A DNA stretch of 64,000 nt, from positions 917,001 to 981,000 of the forward strand of contig JARHVA010005357.1 in assembly GCA_037957365.1 (NCBI GenBank), given 5' to 3'. The notes under the pieces are model-generated. The model did no database searches. It was given only the letters and a program-made list of their open reading frames with translations, and was not told the DNA's origin. The DNA is from Torreya grandis (taxonomy: Eukaryota > Streptophyta > Pinopsida > Cupressales > Taxaceae). Every line of letters starts with the position of its first letter. Within the stretch, counting starts at the first letter, position 1. The position numbers and the translations under genes were made by a program. Of the stretch, positions 1 to 15,400 are shown in pieces.

Positions 1-139
1 TAAAATTGCCACATCCTAAAACCTACACTACACATGCCAACCTGCACATACTACCATCTAAAAATTATACAGTAACTCCCCCTTATTGTAGCAACATATA
101 CCTATTCTATGTACCTATTTCTACACCTGTACCTATTTT

Positions 140-160
140 AATTCTTCACCCCCTTTAACA
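140..160 (-). other. Putative polypurine tract of the copia element
   Basis: The minus strand reads AAAGGGGGTGAAGAAT here, downstream of the pol stop. Purine runs of this kind prime plus-strand DNA synthesis just before the 3' LTR. Some coding-like sequence continues between pol and this point, and the LTR junction is not visible, so the exact site is uncertain. Confidence 0.5.
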
Positions 161-223
161 TCAATGGCAGAGGGCCTATCTTTGAGCTAACACTTAGCTC
201 TCCCTCAACTGATGCTAATCTTC

Positions 224-1690
224 AATGGTAGGAAATAAAATAAATTACTCCCAACTTCTCCTGTAGATACTCAAATGTGTCTTTTGGTAGTGCCTTTGTG
301 AAAATATCTACAATCTACTTTATAGTATTGATATATTCCATCTTAACCTATTGATTTGTAACCTGCTCTCTCAAGAAGTTATATCTAATGGGAATATGTT
401 TTGTTCTTGAATGTATCACTAGATTCTTCAAAATATTAATAGCACTTGTGTTGTCACAAAAGATAGAAATAGGTTCATCATATTTTAATTTGATATCTTC
501 CAAAGTTTACTTCATCCAAAGCACTTGAGTATAACATAGTACTACTATAATATATTCTACTTTAGCTATAGAAAGTGATACTAAATTATACTTTTTGATT
601 ATCCATAATACTAAGCTATCACCAAGAAAGAAATATCCTCCACTTATACTATTTTTTTCATCCAAACAACCTACCCAATATAAATCTATATAAGCAACCA
701 AAGTGAAATCTCTGCCTATGGAATACCACAATCCATAACCTAATGTCCCCTTAATATATCTAAATATTATCTTCACCAATTGAATGTGACTACCTTTTGG
801 AGTTGACTAATATCTTAAAACCACACCTACTACATGCATGATGTCTGGCCTTGATGATGTCAAATATAAAAGACTACCAATCATAGCTCTATACAAAGAT
901 TGATCTAAAATAGGTAAATTTTCATCCTTGCTCACCTTATTTTCCTATACTCATTAGTGTGCCAACCAGTGCATAATCCTCAAAACCAAATTTCCTCAAC
1001 ATTTCCTTGGCATATTTACTTTGAGATATGACAATTCTTTTATCTGACTGAAATATTTGTAACCCTAATAAAAATGACAATTCTCCAAGTATAGACATCT
1101 CAAATTCTTTTTACATACTGTCAGCAAATCCTCTCTTGAAACCTTGATCCTATAAGTACTTATCAAGTCTTACATACCAAGCTCTAGGAGCTTTTTTCAA
1201 TCCATACAATGTTTTCTTCAATCTACATACATGGCTACTAATATTTGAGAGAATAAATCCCTCAGGGTACTCAATGTATACCTCTTCTTCTAGATTTCTA
1301 TTTAAGAAGGCAAATTTTACATCCATCTAAAACACTTTGAAATTTTTAAACACTGCATATGCAAGAAACATTCTAATAGCTTTTAACCTTGCCATTGGTG
1401 AAAAAATTTCTTCAAAATCTATTCCCTCAATCTAAGCATATCCTTTACATACTAATGTTGCTTGATTCTTAGTCACTTCTTCATTTTTATTCAATTTATT
1501 TATGTAAACCCATTTTATTCCTATCACATTGTGATCTTTTGGTCTAGGCACTAATTCCCAAGTATAATTATTTTCTATATAATTTAATTTTCATCCATTG
1601 CCTTAACCCAATGCTTATCATGTCTAGCTTCTAAAAAATTTCTAGGCTAAATTTTGGATAACAAAGAGAAATTAACTTGCTCATATTCAT
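224..1690 (-). pseudogene. copia reverse transcriptase and RNase H remnant, catalytic box missing
   Basis: RT blocks read FDVKTAFLNRDLEEEVY, then LKKTLYGLKKAPRAWY, then LGELSFLLGLQIFQSDKRI. At about 1110-1130 the sequence passes from QGFKRGFADSM directly into KEFEMSILGELSF. The segment that normally carries YVDD, the catalytic pair of Asp residues, is absent rather than mutated. RNase H is recognisable at 507-779: IFRYIKGTLGYGLWY, YIDLYWVGCLDEKNSISGGY, SLSIAKVEYI and a VLWMK end. The polyprotein tail IVDIFTKALPKDTFEYLQEKLG lies around 250-330 with a stop near 224. Confidence 0.9.
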
Positions 1691-1699
1691 TTACCATCA

Positions 1700-2735
1700 T
1701 TCTTCTGGTGTGAATTCCTTAATTTATGTCCCTGATGATGTCACTTTCAATATGATTTCTCTAGACATATCTGGATGGGGTTTTGGTGTCCTTTTTCTTC
1801 TTCTTCTCATCTTCATCTAATTCTTTAAAATCTTCCTCTTCAATGATTTTAGGAATGTCTATTGGATCACTGATTCTTTGTGTTCCTTCTTCTATCCTGA
1901 CACTTGCACTTTCAACTATTTTCTTGGTTATTTTGTTATAACATTTATAAGCTTTAATTTTGTAAGAATAACCAAAAAAAATACCTTCATTTTTTTCTAG
2001 ATTCAAACTTACCTAATTTTTCATTAGTTCTCTTTATGAAGCATCTGTTATCAAAAACTCTAAAAAATATCAATTTTTGTTGGTTTGTCTTTCCATAGCT
2101 CATAAGGAGTCTTGTCACTATTAACTCTCAATAATTCTCTATTCTAAATATGCACTACTATAACAACTGCCCCTCTCTAATATTTATCTGGTATCTTGGA
2201 TTCATTTAGCATTGTCCTTGCCATCTCCTAAACTATTCTATTTCTCTATTTAACTACTCCATTTTGATTTGGAGTTTTGGCTACTAAATAATGTCTCTTT
2301 ATTTTATGGTCTTCACAAAACTCAATAAACTAATCTAACATAAATTCTCCTCCTTATCTGATCTTAGGTACTTAATCTTCAAACTAGTTTCATTCTCAAC
2401 TAATGCTTTGAATTCTTTCAAATGTTTAAAAGCTTCTAAGTTTTTCTTTAAAAACATTACCCAAGTCATACGTAAAAAATCATCAATAAGCAACATAAAA
2501 TATTTCTCACCTTGAGTACTTTGAATTCTCATAGGTCCACAAAAATAAGTGTGAACAAGCTCTAACATCTGAGTGATCGAGTACTCTTTTATTTTGAGCC
2601 ATCTTTTGGCCTTCTTCCCATGATGACAAGGTTCATAAAGTGTGTTGAATGACTTTGTAATCTTTAGAAGATTTTTGACTACTTGTTTCTTGCTAATGTT
2701 GACAATATTGTCAAAATTTATGTGTTCCATTCTCT
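1700..2735 (-). pseudogene. copia integrase remnant
   Basis: The open segment 2335-2730 holds the GAG-pre-integrase and the integrase core start: HGKKAKR, then LELVHTYFCGPMRIQSTQGEKYF, then a LLIDDFLRMTWVMFLK block in which IDDFSR carries the first catalytic Asp. SDKEENLC stands where SDNGGEF (second Asp) is expected. The 1761-2006 segment matches the copia integrase C-terminal end (EGIFFGYSYKIKAYKCYN, then KIVESASVRIEEGT). The stretch between (2010-2330) keeps related blocks but with stops. Integrase joins element cDNA to the host chromosome; this copy is inactive. Confidence 0.9.
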
Positions 2736-3170
2736 TGTGCCATAGCCAACTTTCTTCAATCTAACATAAACAACTTTTTGACCTTTTATGTCTAATAACA
2801 TATACAAATTATTGCCTATTCTTTGAGCATCTATAGCCAACACATCTAAATCTTTTCTCGTAATTTCAAAACTTTCTACATAAAACTTTAGTGTGTTCCC
2901 CTGATCACACATTTGACTTACACTCAAAAGATTATGATTAAGACCTACATATAAAACATTTTTAGTTTTAGTTCTACCATTATCTAAACTTAGTGTACCT
3001 TTTCTGACAATTTTGGTAGTACTATTATCTCTAAATTTCATTATACTGCCATTGATCTTCTTCAAGGTTATGAACTTGTTCTTTTCTCTTATCATGTGCC
3101 TCAAATATCCACTATTAATGAACCATGGCTTTTTTTCATTTCTTGCATGCAAAGTTATCTGTACCAACAT
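2718..3170 (-). pseudogene. copia aspartic protease and GAG-pre-integrase remnant
   Basis: An open stretch of 150 codons carries the copia protease signature: the W-x-x-D-S-G motif appears as WFINSG (codons near 3108-3125), then LRHM, then NVLYVGLNHNLLSVSQMCDQG, a strongly conserved copia block just downstream of the protease. The catalytic Asp of D-S-G is Asn here (GAC/GAT to AAT at 3114-3116), which should abolish proteolysis. The enzyme would cleave the Gag-Pol polyprotein. The frame passes into the integrase region by a shift near 2720. Confidence 0.88.
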
Positions 3171-3249
3171 AGATTTTTTAGGTTGTTTCTTCTACCATGA
3201 ACCTGTCTAAACTTTCTTCTTGATGAATGGAGCCTTAAAAATTTGGTCC

Positions 3250-5100
3250 TTCTTAACTGACTAGAACATGCTTCTACATTACCAAGCTATGTGTCTAAAG
3301 TTATTACACTTGTAACATATTATGGCCTCTTTATTAAAACCTAATAGAGGAGCAAAAGAGTTGTGGCTTCTGCTTGGCTCTGCATGAGTTTCCTTCTTAT
3401 TTCTGAAATTGTTAGCCCTTTTTTGACATTCTATTTTATTACGACCATATCCATTACAATAATAATAGTAACCATAAAAATAAGACTTATTTGTGTATCT
3501 CTGACCTGATTTCCTCTAGTAGCTCTATTCCTTCCAACCTTCTATGTTTGAGATGTCCTTTGTATTCTTAACTTATTCCATTTTTATTTCCTCTTTTTTA
3601 AGAGCTTCAGCATAGCTCTTTCCTTTTTTTTGTTAACCTTGTCTATGAAAGTAGTGGCCTCCCCCTTCTCTTTTTCAAATCTGATACCTATCTTATTTGA
3701 CATTGATCTTTGACTTTCTAATATCTTATTTAACATATTAGTTCCATTCTCAAATTTTGAATCATTATCTACTCTATCATTGATTTTTTAATTTGTTTTC
3801 TCAAGATCTTCTTTTAAAGAAGCAATTTTAGTAACATACCTTTCACATTCTTCACTTACTTTTTGCAACTATGACGTTAGATATTTTTCATTCTTCTTGG
3901 CTTCTTCAAAGTGTGCTTGTAGATTTTCAATTGTTTCCTTTGACTCCTTTTTAATTTTTTCAATCTAGATCTTTAATCTTCGATTTTTCTTCTCAAGATA
4001 TTTTAAATCTTCTAAGGCACAAATGAGTTCTCCTTCTAGATTCACTTCAACTTCCTCCTATTCTTCTTCTTTATCATCTATACTTTTTCTTGCAGAGGCA
4101 TCTTCATGTATGGACATGAATAGAATCTCTTCTTCTTCTGACTCACTAACTCCACTATCTTTAGTTGAGATATGATCTTTAGAATACAAACTCTTCTCAA
4201 ATTCCTTCTTGAACTATTCTTTAAAATTCTTCTTGTATGTAAACTTTCCTTCTTCATTGTCACTATTACCCTTATCTAGACACTTAGCTACAAAATGTCC
4301 AATATTTCTATAATTAAAACATTTAAAAAGGTAATTTTCCTTCATATTTACCTATGCCTTTTTTTTATTTGTGAATTAATAGAGCCCCAGTGTCATCTTC
4401 ATCATCACTAGAACTGTCACTTGATTCTTAAATGTTAGCCTTTTATTTCTTTGATGTCTTGAAAACAACTTATCTCTTTAAGGTTTTCTCTTGTTTGATC
4501 TACATCTCATATTCCATAATAATACCATGTATCTCATCCATCTTTACCTTGGCTAAATATTCATCTCTTCAATTTCCAAAACTTTTTCATCATATCTCAA
4601 TGGTAGAGATCTCAAAACTTTTTTTACTACAATTGATTCTTCTAACTTTTCTCCAAAACCTTAAATCTAATTAATTATTTTATCAACCTATTTAAGATAA
4701 CTTCTTGTATTTTCTTCCTCTTTCATCTTCAAACTCTCAAACTATATTCTGAAAGTTTGAAGCTTATCTTACTAAACCTTTCCATCACCTTTGTAAATAT
4801 TCTCAAGTTTTACCCAAGTTTCATGAGTAGATTTACATTGCATAACTTTAAAAAAAATTATTCACATAAACCACATGAAATATCATTTAATGATTTATCA
4901 TTATTTTCACTTTCCTTCTTTCCCATTAGAGTAATTAAAAGTGTCTGTGGCTCTTCATATTCCTCTACCACTACTTGCCAAATGTCAAATCAAAAATCCA
5001 TTAAATAAGTCTTCATCCTTATGGTCTAAAAAGCATAATTTATCCCATCAAACAAAGGTACCTTATTTGTATAAAAACCTTCATGTTATCTAGTCATCAT
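3250..5100 (-). pseudogene. copia gag remnant with two CCHC zinc knuckles
   Basis: The likely start is the ATGATG at 5100, just inside the primer site. The N-terminus shows the copia gag signature FDGxNYxFW-RMKTYL, with the W now a stop. A first zinc knuckle (CFNYRNIGHFVAKC, second Cys replaced by Tyr) lies near 4275-4320 and a second (CYKCNNFRHIAW, stop, C) near 3265-3305. Between them is a K/E/L-rich stretch of coiled-coil type (about 3600-4260). Gag forms the particle and the knuckles bind element RNA. Many stops and frameshifts make it a pseudogene. The layout knuckle, coiled coil, knuckle recalls large-gag copia lineages, but I did not assign a clade. Confidence 0.8.
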
Positions 5101-5149
5101 TTTTTCCCAATATACCTTAAAGCTATAAAAAAAAATTCCAAAGGAACTT

Positions 5150-5161
5150 GCTCTGATACCA
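5150..5161 (-). other. Primer binding site (initiator Met tRNA)
   Basis: The minus strand reads TGGTATCAGAGC, the standard 12-base complement of the 3' end of plant initiator methionine tRNA used by most plant Ty1/copia elements. A 2-base spacer separates it from the LTR end. This fixes element orientation and the LTR boundary. Confidence 0.95.
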
Positions 5162-5163
5162 AT

Positions 5164-6139
5164 TATTAAGCATAAAATATACTGAGAGTGGGGTGAATCA
5201 GTATATTATATATCTTTTAATTAATCTGATTTCTTTTCTTTAACCACTTAATCATGCATTCAATATATGTAATAAAACTAAAATAACAATATGCACCACA
5301 TAATAGAGAGAGAGAGAGAGAGAGACCATATTTTTACATGAAAACCCAAAGTGGGAAAAAACATAGAGAACAATCTCAAGTATATGAATGAGCACCAACT
5401 GAAATTAAAAAATTCACAAGCAATAAATTGTAGGAGCACCAACCCCTTTATTGAGCACCAACACAATAGCTATTTGTGAGCACAAACCCACAGGAGCACC
5501 AACCCCTCTTGTGTATAAAAAATAACTATCTCTCAATGTTTCTTACTTAACAAATGATAGAACTCTATAATGTCTCCTAACTTTCTCTCCTCTAAAACAA
5601 ATACAAACTATGCACTCTCTTGCATATTACAAATGACTTCTTAAGACTTTATTTATATCTTTCCAAATGACCTTTGGCATTCACCCTCTTTGACCCTTAA
5701 ATCCTCTTTGAAAATGGTGCCAAACTTGCATGACCCATCATATCCTTGCATTTAAAAAGTCACATGGTGACCCTTCAAAATAAAATGCATCCTTTCCTCT
5801 TTTGTCTTTATCTTGGTGACTTTTAATATTCTTCAAAGTGTCCCTTCATAGAAAAATGTGTCATACCCTCTTTTGTCTTTACATGGTGACTCTTGGAATT
5901 CCTCAAGATGACTCTTCATGAGAAAATGCATCCCATTCCTATTTTATCTTTACCCTGTGACCCTTTGACTTCTCTATGGGCCCTCTTTTGAATTATATGC
6001 AACCAAAAATATATTTTTTAATATTAAAAAAATATTAACACACATTATCCAAGATATAAATATTAAAAACACCATTAAATGCAATGAGGCCTTTATCACC
6101 CATGTTAGACCTTTGACATTAATGAAAATATTTCTAACA
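5164..6139 (-). repeat. 5' LTR of the copia element
   Basis: On the minus strand the LTR begins TGTTAGAAATATT at 6139 and ends at 5164, two bases before the primer binding site. The terminal CA has decayed to TA. Boundaries are set by alignment to the related solo LTR at 28896-29952. It contains a short (GA)n run near 5304-5325 and several copies of a GAGCACCAACCC-type micro-repeat (about 5388-5505). Length is 976 bp. Confidence 0.88.
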
Positions 6140-6652
6140 ACTGAATTTATCATCAACCACTAAATGTGCTTAAAGTAAAAATAAATTAGAACCAAGGCCA
6201 AACATGATAGGCAGGGTGAGGTAAAAAGGACTAGCTGGTGAAGGGTTAAGGGTATGGTATAATGGAAAGGGATATAGTACAAATAATAGGTATAATGTGG
6301 CATAACTTAGGTGATCTTTGTAGACAATAATTTAAAACCCTCAAGCATAGAAATATTTGAGGTGAATTATGTTCATAGTTTCATCAATTTCATATCCCTT
6401 TGGTGTAGAGAGCATGTATGCTCCAAAATCATAGTTTCCAATAATTACATAGAGACCTAACCAGTTTGGTTGAAACTTTTCATTTTTATTGGACTCAGTC
6501 TTGAGATTATTATGATTCTCTTTTAGTACTAGGTCACCAAGCTCAAATTCATGATGATTTAAATACATATTATATTTTCATTTGATTTGGTTATGATAAG
6601 ATTAAATATTATTTAGGGTGGATAAACATTTGTCATCAAGTAGGTCTAGCTC

Positions 6653-8760
<2,108 letters not shown>

Positions 8761-9051
8761 GGTGGGAGGGGGGAAAGGCCATGATAGGGCTAATAGGTTG
8801 ATTTAAGGCCACTTGGGAGAAACACATAAATGTTATTAGCCTAATATGTGTGGTGTTGAGGTAGAGAATAAGTTTGTTGATCAAAAGGGGTCTGAGTATA
8901 CATACAAAATTTCTAATTTAGGGCACTTAGGTTACATAAGTAGTAATATTTTATAGTTGAGTCACTATTGATGTTTGAAAATGTGCTTATAAAGGCTGAT
9001 TACACTAAAGAGCAACATCAAAAACCCTTTAGTGAAGTGAATAATATAGTA

Positions 9052-9073
9052 GTCCCATTGAGCATGCCAAAAA
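9052..9073 (-). other. Primer-site-like motif of the gypsy remnant
   Basis: The minus strand reads TTTTGGCATGCTCAATGGGAC. It closely matches the motif directly after the 5' LTRs of E1 (28013-28033) and E2 (43698-43719, minus strand). Position next to an LTR end supports a primer binding or leader role. I did not match it to a specific tRNA. Confidence 0.7.
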
Positions 9074-9074
9074 C

Positions 9075-9420
9075 TATTATATCAAAGAGTTTCACCCTTT
9101 TGAGAGAGTTATTCAAGATATTTCACTCCTGGATACAAAATCAGAATAACCCTAGGTTGTGGGTATCCTATAATGGGGTTGAACCTCTAGAGAAGGTTGG
9201 TTCCTCTTGGTAGCTCACTTAAACTATTGATTCTACTTGGAAAATGGGTAGAAGGGTTACAATGGATGATTAAAAATATAAAAAAGGTGATGCACCAAAC
9301 TTAAAGACACTCCAAATTATATTAATCTTACACTAAGGTGGTTAAAAGATAACCCTCACTCACACAATCTCTTAAATTAGTTATTTGGCATCAATGTTTC
9401 TAAAACTAAGCCCACTAAGT
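9075..9420 (-). repeat. Start of a gypsy LTR (right end not resolved)
   Basis: Sequence from 9075 resembles the terminal part of the E2 LTRs (TATTAT-TCAA, then TTTCACCC) and aligns block by block with 63589-63880 at the other edge of the window: AACC(C/T)TAGGTTGTGGGT-type, TTGAACCTCTAGAGAAGG and GGTGATGCACCAAACT. The LTR probably runs well past 9420, but no second copy inside the window fixes its end. Confidence 0.65.
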
Positions 9421-12400
9421 AAAATATGAAGCATGGGGGAGTATAAAAATCACACTATACCTTCACTAATGACCAAAAAATCACAATTTAAGACCTAAAA
9501 AATGGTGGAAAACTTACAAAAAGTCAAGAAAGGAGGATAATTACCAAGGAAAAACACCTCTTCATAAAGAAGTCATACACAAACTAACTATAGCACTAGA
9601 TGTAAGTAAGAGATAGTCAAAGAAGTTATCTTATAACTTTAAGAGGATTTTTTATAAAATTTTGTTAGGGTTTTGCCTTATCAATGGAGAGTATGTATTA
9701 AAAATGGGGAATAAAAGGGAGTTATATGAGAAAAGGGAAGAAAGAGGAGAAGAAAGTTCTCATAATTCAATAAAAGTCTCTCGACCACCTTCTATAGAAT
9801 CTCAACAACATTCAAATTAATTAATCACTAATCCTCTCTCATTAAATTAACCTCGAAAGGTGAAAAGGGTCTTCAAGCCTTCTCATTGGTCTAAAAAGGC
9901 ATTAGAAGACAAAAATCTTTGAGGAAGATGATGTCACACTCCACTATCTTTGAGAAAAGTCTTCAAAGACTAGAATTCTCATTTAATGTTCCAAGTTACT
10001 CCTAAAACCTTCAAACACTCCCATTTGGACTTCTAGGCCCCATTACACTTGGCTTTTAGAAGTCACTTGACCACATGGTTAATGATCTTAGCACTTTATG
10101 ATTATAACTGACCCTAAAGGTTAAGTTTTAGTGTTTATTTTTGGTGTTATATTTCATTCTCAACTTATATTTTCTCCTTGAACCTACAAAATTCTCTATG
10201 AAACCTACAAATTTCTTGGGTTCCATTGATGGATATCTTCAAGCTCATGCCACCTTCAAATAGCTATGTAAGAACCTACTCCCAAGGCCAATTTTCACCA
10301 TGAGAACCACTTTTGGTCCTGATTAAGGATTCTATGCATCCATATAATTCCTATGATAAACAAAATTAATATTTAGGCCACCTTTAAGACATACAATAAT
10401 GGTAGAAATCTCCATTAAACCTATAACCATTCACAAATTATCAAAAAACTTGGGTTTTTAACCTTTCAACTTAGTAAGGCACCCTATAAACCACTGAAAA
10501 TGTCTTAAATTTATATATAATTTTGATTCATTTCCCATTAGTCCTCTTCCATGCATTTACACCATCTCTCTCTTTGAAGACCTATAAAAATAGGAATTTT
10601 TAGGCCATTTTGGGCCTCCTAAGCACTCACACATGCCAATTTCTTCTATAAAATAGGTTATACATGATATTTATATATAATTATACATTTTATAGGTGGT
10701 TTTCAAGTCATTACAAGTCATTTCATGGGCTTATGAGTTCAAAAACCCAAAACTAGTCAAAAAGGCTCTTTTGGCAGCTCAGACAAGCTTACCTTCTTAA
10801 TGATTGTTCATAAACTATATAACTCCAATAAAAAAATTATTTATATGGATATTTATCCCATATACCCCATAAAATTTACTTAATATTGGGATCTTATGCA
10901 GAAGGTGTGCAAATATATGTACATAAAAGTGTTGCCTATGGGATTATGCATGCATTTTGGGCCTACTTAGAGTCTTAACGATTTTTCATAAACATAAATC
11001 CCTTAAAAAAATTAATAATTAATTAATTTAAATTAAATATTTTTTAATAAAAACATGTTAAAATCTATTTTACCAACTCCTTATATAGCAAAAGATATGA
11101 GCATTTGAAGAGGGGACTAGAAATGGGCATTTTAGACTTGAAAAGTTTGAATTAGCTCTTTAGACTAAAAATGACTCCTCAATTATTTATCCATGATTTA
11201 CATAATCCTTATGTTAAATTAATCATCTCATAATACCCTCTCAATATTTTATCTTTCATTAGAAGGTTTGAATGTGCCTCAATGTGATTTAAGCTTTATA
11301 GGCCCATAGACTAGCTTTTAGGCTTAAACCTGAGTTTTAGGGCTTGAATCATCTATAGGAGTATATTATTGTTAATAAAAAATTTAAAATTATTTTAAAA
11401 TTATTTTAAATAATTTTTAAACTCCTTTTTATTCTCAAGTTTCACTTTGTCTTCATGGTCTCTCAAGTCTACCTATAGGAATGGCTTGTTACCTACTTGT
11501 TTTAGCCCTTAAAGGCATGGTTTGCATTGAACTTGAAGTTTTATCTTATATAAATATGTGTATATATACTTATAATAATATTATTAATCTTACCAATCAA
11601 TCCCATGATATTAAAAATCCTCCACCACCCTATTGACTTCAAAAATGACTCCTGGTTCCAATGGTGGTTGCTTATAGACATATGGATGACTATCACAAAA
11701 TAGTGTATAATTACTCTATTATATAAACCCAAAAAATATGTTATATAGTTTTAAGTACTCATTAACAAAATCTCCATACTTGGATCTTGCATATTGAGAT
11801 CTGTAGATGGATTTTCTTCAAAAATAGCTTAAGTTGTGTATGTTCTTTGACCCTTCGTGCTTAAACTTGCCCTCAAAGAATTTTTTTCTTGAAAAAATGA
11901 ATTTGATAAACTCCATATATAATATTAAGTTAAAAACATAATATTTCACTATTTCTAAACTTCTCCATGACTTAAACTCTTCATTTTCACTCAAACTTGA
12001 TAAAAACTTCTTTTGGTCTAATGGCTACCTTCTTGAATAGGGTATATCTATGATAGAACAAAGATAATTTTCACCATAGGTATAACTCTAAAAAATTCAT
12101 GGGAATATTTAATGGGTCATGGAGACTATTATTACCAAGTTTAAAGTTTTGTTTTGACCTGTAGATGCCTCAAAACTCTCAAAAAAGTCTACTAGGTGTT
12201 GACTGTATCTGAGGATTATGTGATAGGTATGAATACATATAGATCTCCTTCTCATAATATCTCACACCATAATATTGATTTCAACATGGTTTAATAAATT
12301 TAATATTTTTATTGAGATCTCTTCAATTCTCATAGTTCATGTTTAGCATTATTTTTAGGTCTGGCTAGTAATCTTCAATTGTTAACCTATGGAAGCCTTG

Positions 12401-15400
12401 GAGTGTCTTGATTGCTCTTAGGAGTTTTGAGACTTATCCACATCTCCATTATTTATCATGAAACTCCCACTTGACTTCAATTGAATTCATAAACAAACAT
12501 ATAACCTTTGAACTCTATTTTATTTTCCAAACAACCAACCTTGACCCTATGTTGCTTTATGCACCAAATGAGGGAGGTTATAGTTAAAGATCTCCTTCTT
12601 TCTATAGGTGGAGACTATTTTTTCATATTTAGGATAATTGAAGATTTTTAAAACCAATCCCATATTTTTTTTATATATGGTGCCTTTTTTATCTTTAAGA
12701 ACCTCTTAAACAATAAATTTGTCCTCTTGTTGGTGTGTAATCTTGAGTGTTGGAAGGTGATTCCCTTGGTTGTAGGTGTACATTTATTAGGTGAAACTGA
12801 TTGTAGCTTGTTTATACACTCCTATTTATCCCTTTAATTCATTACATCACTAGTTTTTCATGAAAATTTCATATGAATAAGAAACTCTATCATTTCATCA
12901 TAACTCTAACATATACCACTATGTCATCAATTTCATAAGCTTGGAGATAGGCCTATACCCTCATGGATATAGGTGGTTATCTCTTGGAAATTCATCTTAA
13001 ACCAAGTTTGAGTTCTCATTTAAAGTATTCTCTTGATATAAAACTTATAACCACTTCCTTTCAACACCAACTCCTTCATACCACCATTCCATAACTCTGT
13101 CTTCATATAGTACATCTTCAAATGGTGTAGAGTGTACCTTTAAACAGCTACTATATATGGAAAAACAATTAATTTATTGGTTTTCCACAAGGTCATTATT
13201 ATCTACCTTTTTCACAACTCCATCCACTCTATCCTCTAATCCATTCCCTTCAACCCTAATTCACTATCCACTCTACACAACCTCTTTTCTTAGTTCAACA
13301 TACAAAAACTCATTATAGGTTTCATGAGGAAAATATAACAACTTTTATTATCTTTCATGATCATATTGCACTTTTTAAAACCCATTTAGTCCTTTTAAGT
13401 TTAGACCACCATGCATTTTCAATCTTCACCCCCCTTAGAACCACCAAGCCTTTGTAGCCCTTTTTTGAGGTTTTCTTGCTTGTTTGAAGAGTTTGTACAT
13501 CTTCCTAAGGACATAATTCCATTTTAAACCACACTCTATCTCCTTGCAACCTTTCATAAAGTTTCAATTTCTTAATCTAAGTTTATAACATACTTCCTTT
13601 GTTAGCATGCTTCCAATTAGGCCTCTTAAGCTCTATCACACTTACCTAGACCTCAAATCCATACTATACCATATGATATCAAACCAAAACCATGTGATTC
13701 ACTTTAAAACTGATGAAATAGACTTTATTACAAGTTTTTGTGATTTTTCATTGGTTTAAATAGGAGATATAGGGTTTTTTGGTTGGAAACCCTAGTTAGA
13801 CCAAATGTACAAGCTTGTAGAGGCTGAGAGCCTTCCAAAATCAATTTTTTGAGTTTAAGGACGTTTCAAGGGAAAAAATAGACATATATAGGTTTTTATT
13901 AACCTCCTAAATCTATCCAATTATTTTATAATCATTGAAAAATCTTCATATTCCCCAAAATGAGCAAAACTCATAACTCTATACTCTCTTTATAAGATTA
14001 TGTTAGAAAAAATAAGGTTTAAACTCCACTTATTTAGTTATATATCCTTCCACACCAAAATAAGACATATAAAAGGTCTATATTTCCTTCATACACCTTT
14101 AAAAATTCTTTACAAAACATTCACCAATATTTTTATGCTCTTAAACAATGTAAGTCATAAAACATTATGTTCTTTGGTTTGACTGAGTTTGGTCTTATTC
14201 ATAAAACAAGGATTTTAGGTTATCTTGTTGTAGATTTTATAGATGGAAAACCAATTCCCATATTTATTTTCCATATAATTTTTTTCTACCTTAAACACAA
14301 CCCCATCAACCATATTTGATGTCCTACACCTTAAAAACAACCTTAACACATACCCCTATCTTAAGCCAAAAAAGGGTCCTAGGCCAAAAAGAGGATGGTT
14401 GTATGTGTTTCTTAGTATTAAAATGATCTTTAATCATATTAAACCTATCATTTAAGGTAATTTATGTTATTTTAAGGCTCACTTAGTCATATAAATCTAC
14501 TTAGCCACTTTACGCACTTAGGCCTAATAGGCCTGACTATGTGTAGTGAGCTCTTTTGGCCACTTTGGGAGGTTTTGGATAGTGTAGGTATTATTTATAA
14601 AAAAATTAAATTAAAAAATATATTTAATAACACATATTTATGTCTCTAAGACTTATCACCATAGTTCTTTGCCTTTTCTTGTACTCATTGACCAATATGT
14701 AGGGTACTCAACTCCTAGAATGTCTCATCTCAAAGACTAAATATAGGGTATATCCCATGTTAATTTGGATTATATATAACCTTGAGAAGCTATCCTATGT
14801 CATTAATACCCTCTTTTCCAATTTTCATAGTTGGATTGCACACTTAAGACCCCCAATCTCTCTAATTTCCTCAAATTAACATCAAAATTAGACTATGATT
14901 CAATCATCTTAAACCTATCAATGACCTTGAAAATCTTAAATGATTTGGTCACCCATATAATACTGTGATTCAATCATCTATGACACTTTTATAATCATCC
15001 TATAGGCTTGATCTACTTAACCCATGCTTCACTTTACACAATTAATACTAACCTGGCCATAGGTGTTGATTTTCAAGGTGGATGATTGAGTATTTATACA
15101 TACTTAATCCTCATGACTTGATACACTCTTGAATCCATTTCAATGGATTATTAAAACATATATTAATCTATTTTTTCCTCAAATCATATAAATATTACTC
15201 TTAACAACCTTTATATACCAAGATTGCATACCTTACAAACTTGTTGTGGGTGTTGAGTTTAAATAAAACCTATCTAAGTTTCGTTTCCATTCATGATCTT
15301 AATTTGATATTTATTTGATATTAATCACTAATCACATTGTCCTCTCATTAATAATTTCTCCACATTATTGATAATAGTCTTTTCCTCCATCATAAATTTG

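Larger units (their letters stand above)
1..6139 (-). mobile_element. Ty1/copia LTR retrotransposon, 5' part, decayed
   Basis: The element reads right to left: 5' LTR (5164-6139), initiator-Met primer binding site (5150-5161), gag, protease, integrase, RT and RNase H, then a polypurine tract near 141-160. The order PR-INT-RT-RNH is diagnostic of Ty1/copia. The 3' LTR must lie beyond the left edge. The body is complete in domain order but every domain has stops or frameshifts, the RT catalytic box is missing and the protease Asp is changed, so this copy cannot encode its own replication. The bases right after the LTR (6140-6144, ACTGA) should be one copy of the target duplication; the partner is outside the window. 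A solo LTR of the same family sits at 28896-29952. Confidence 0.93.
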
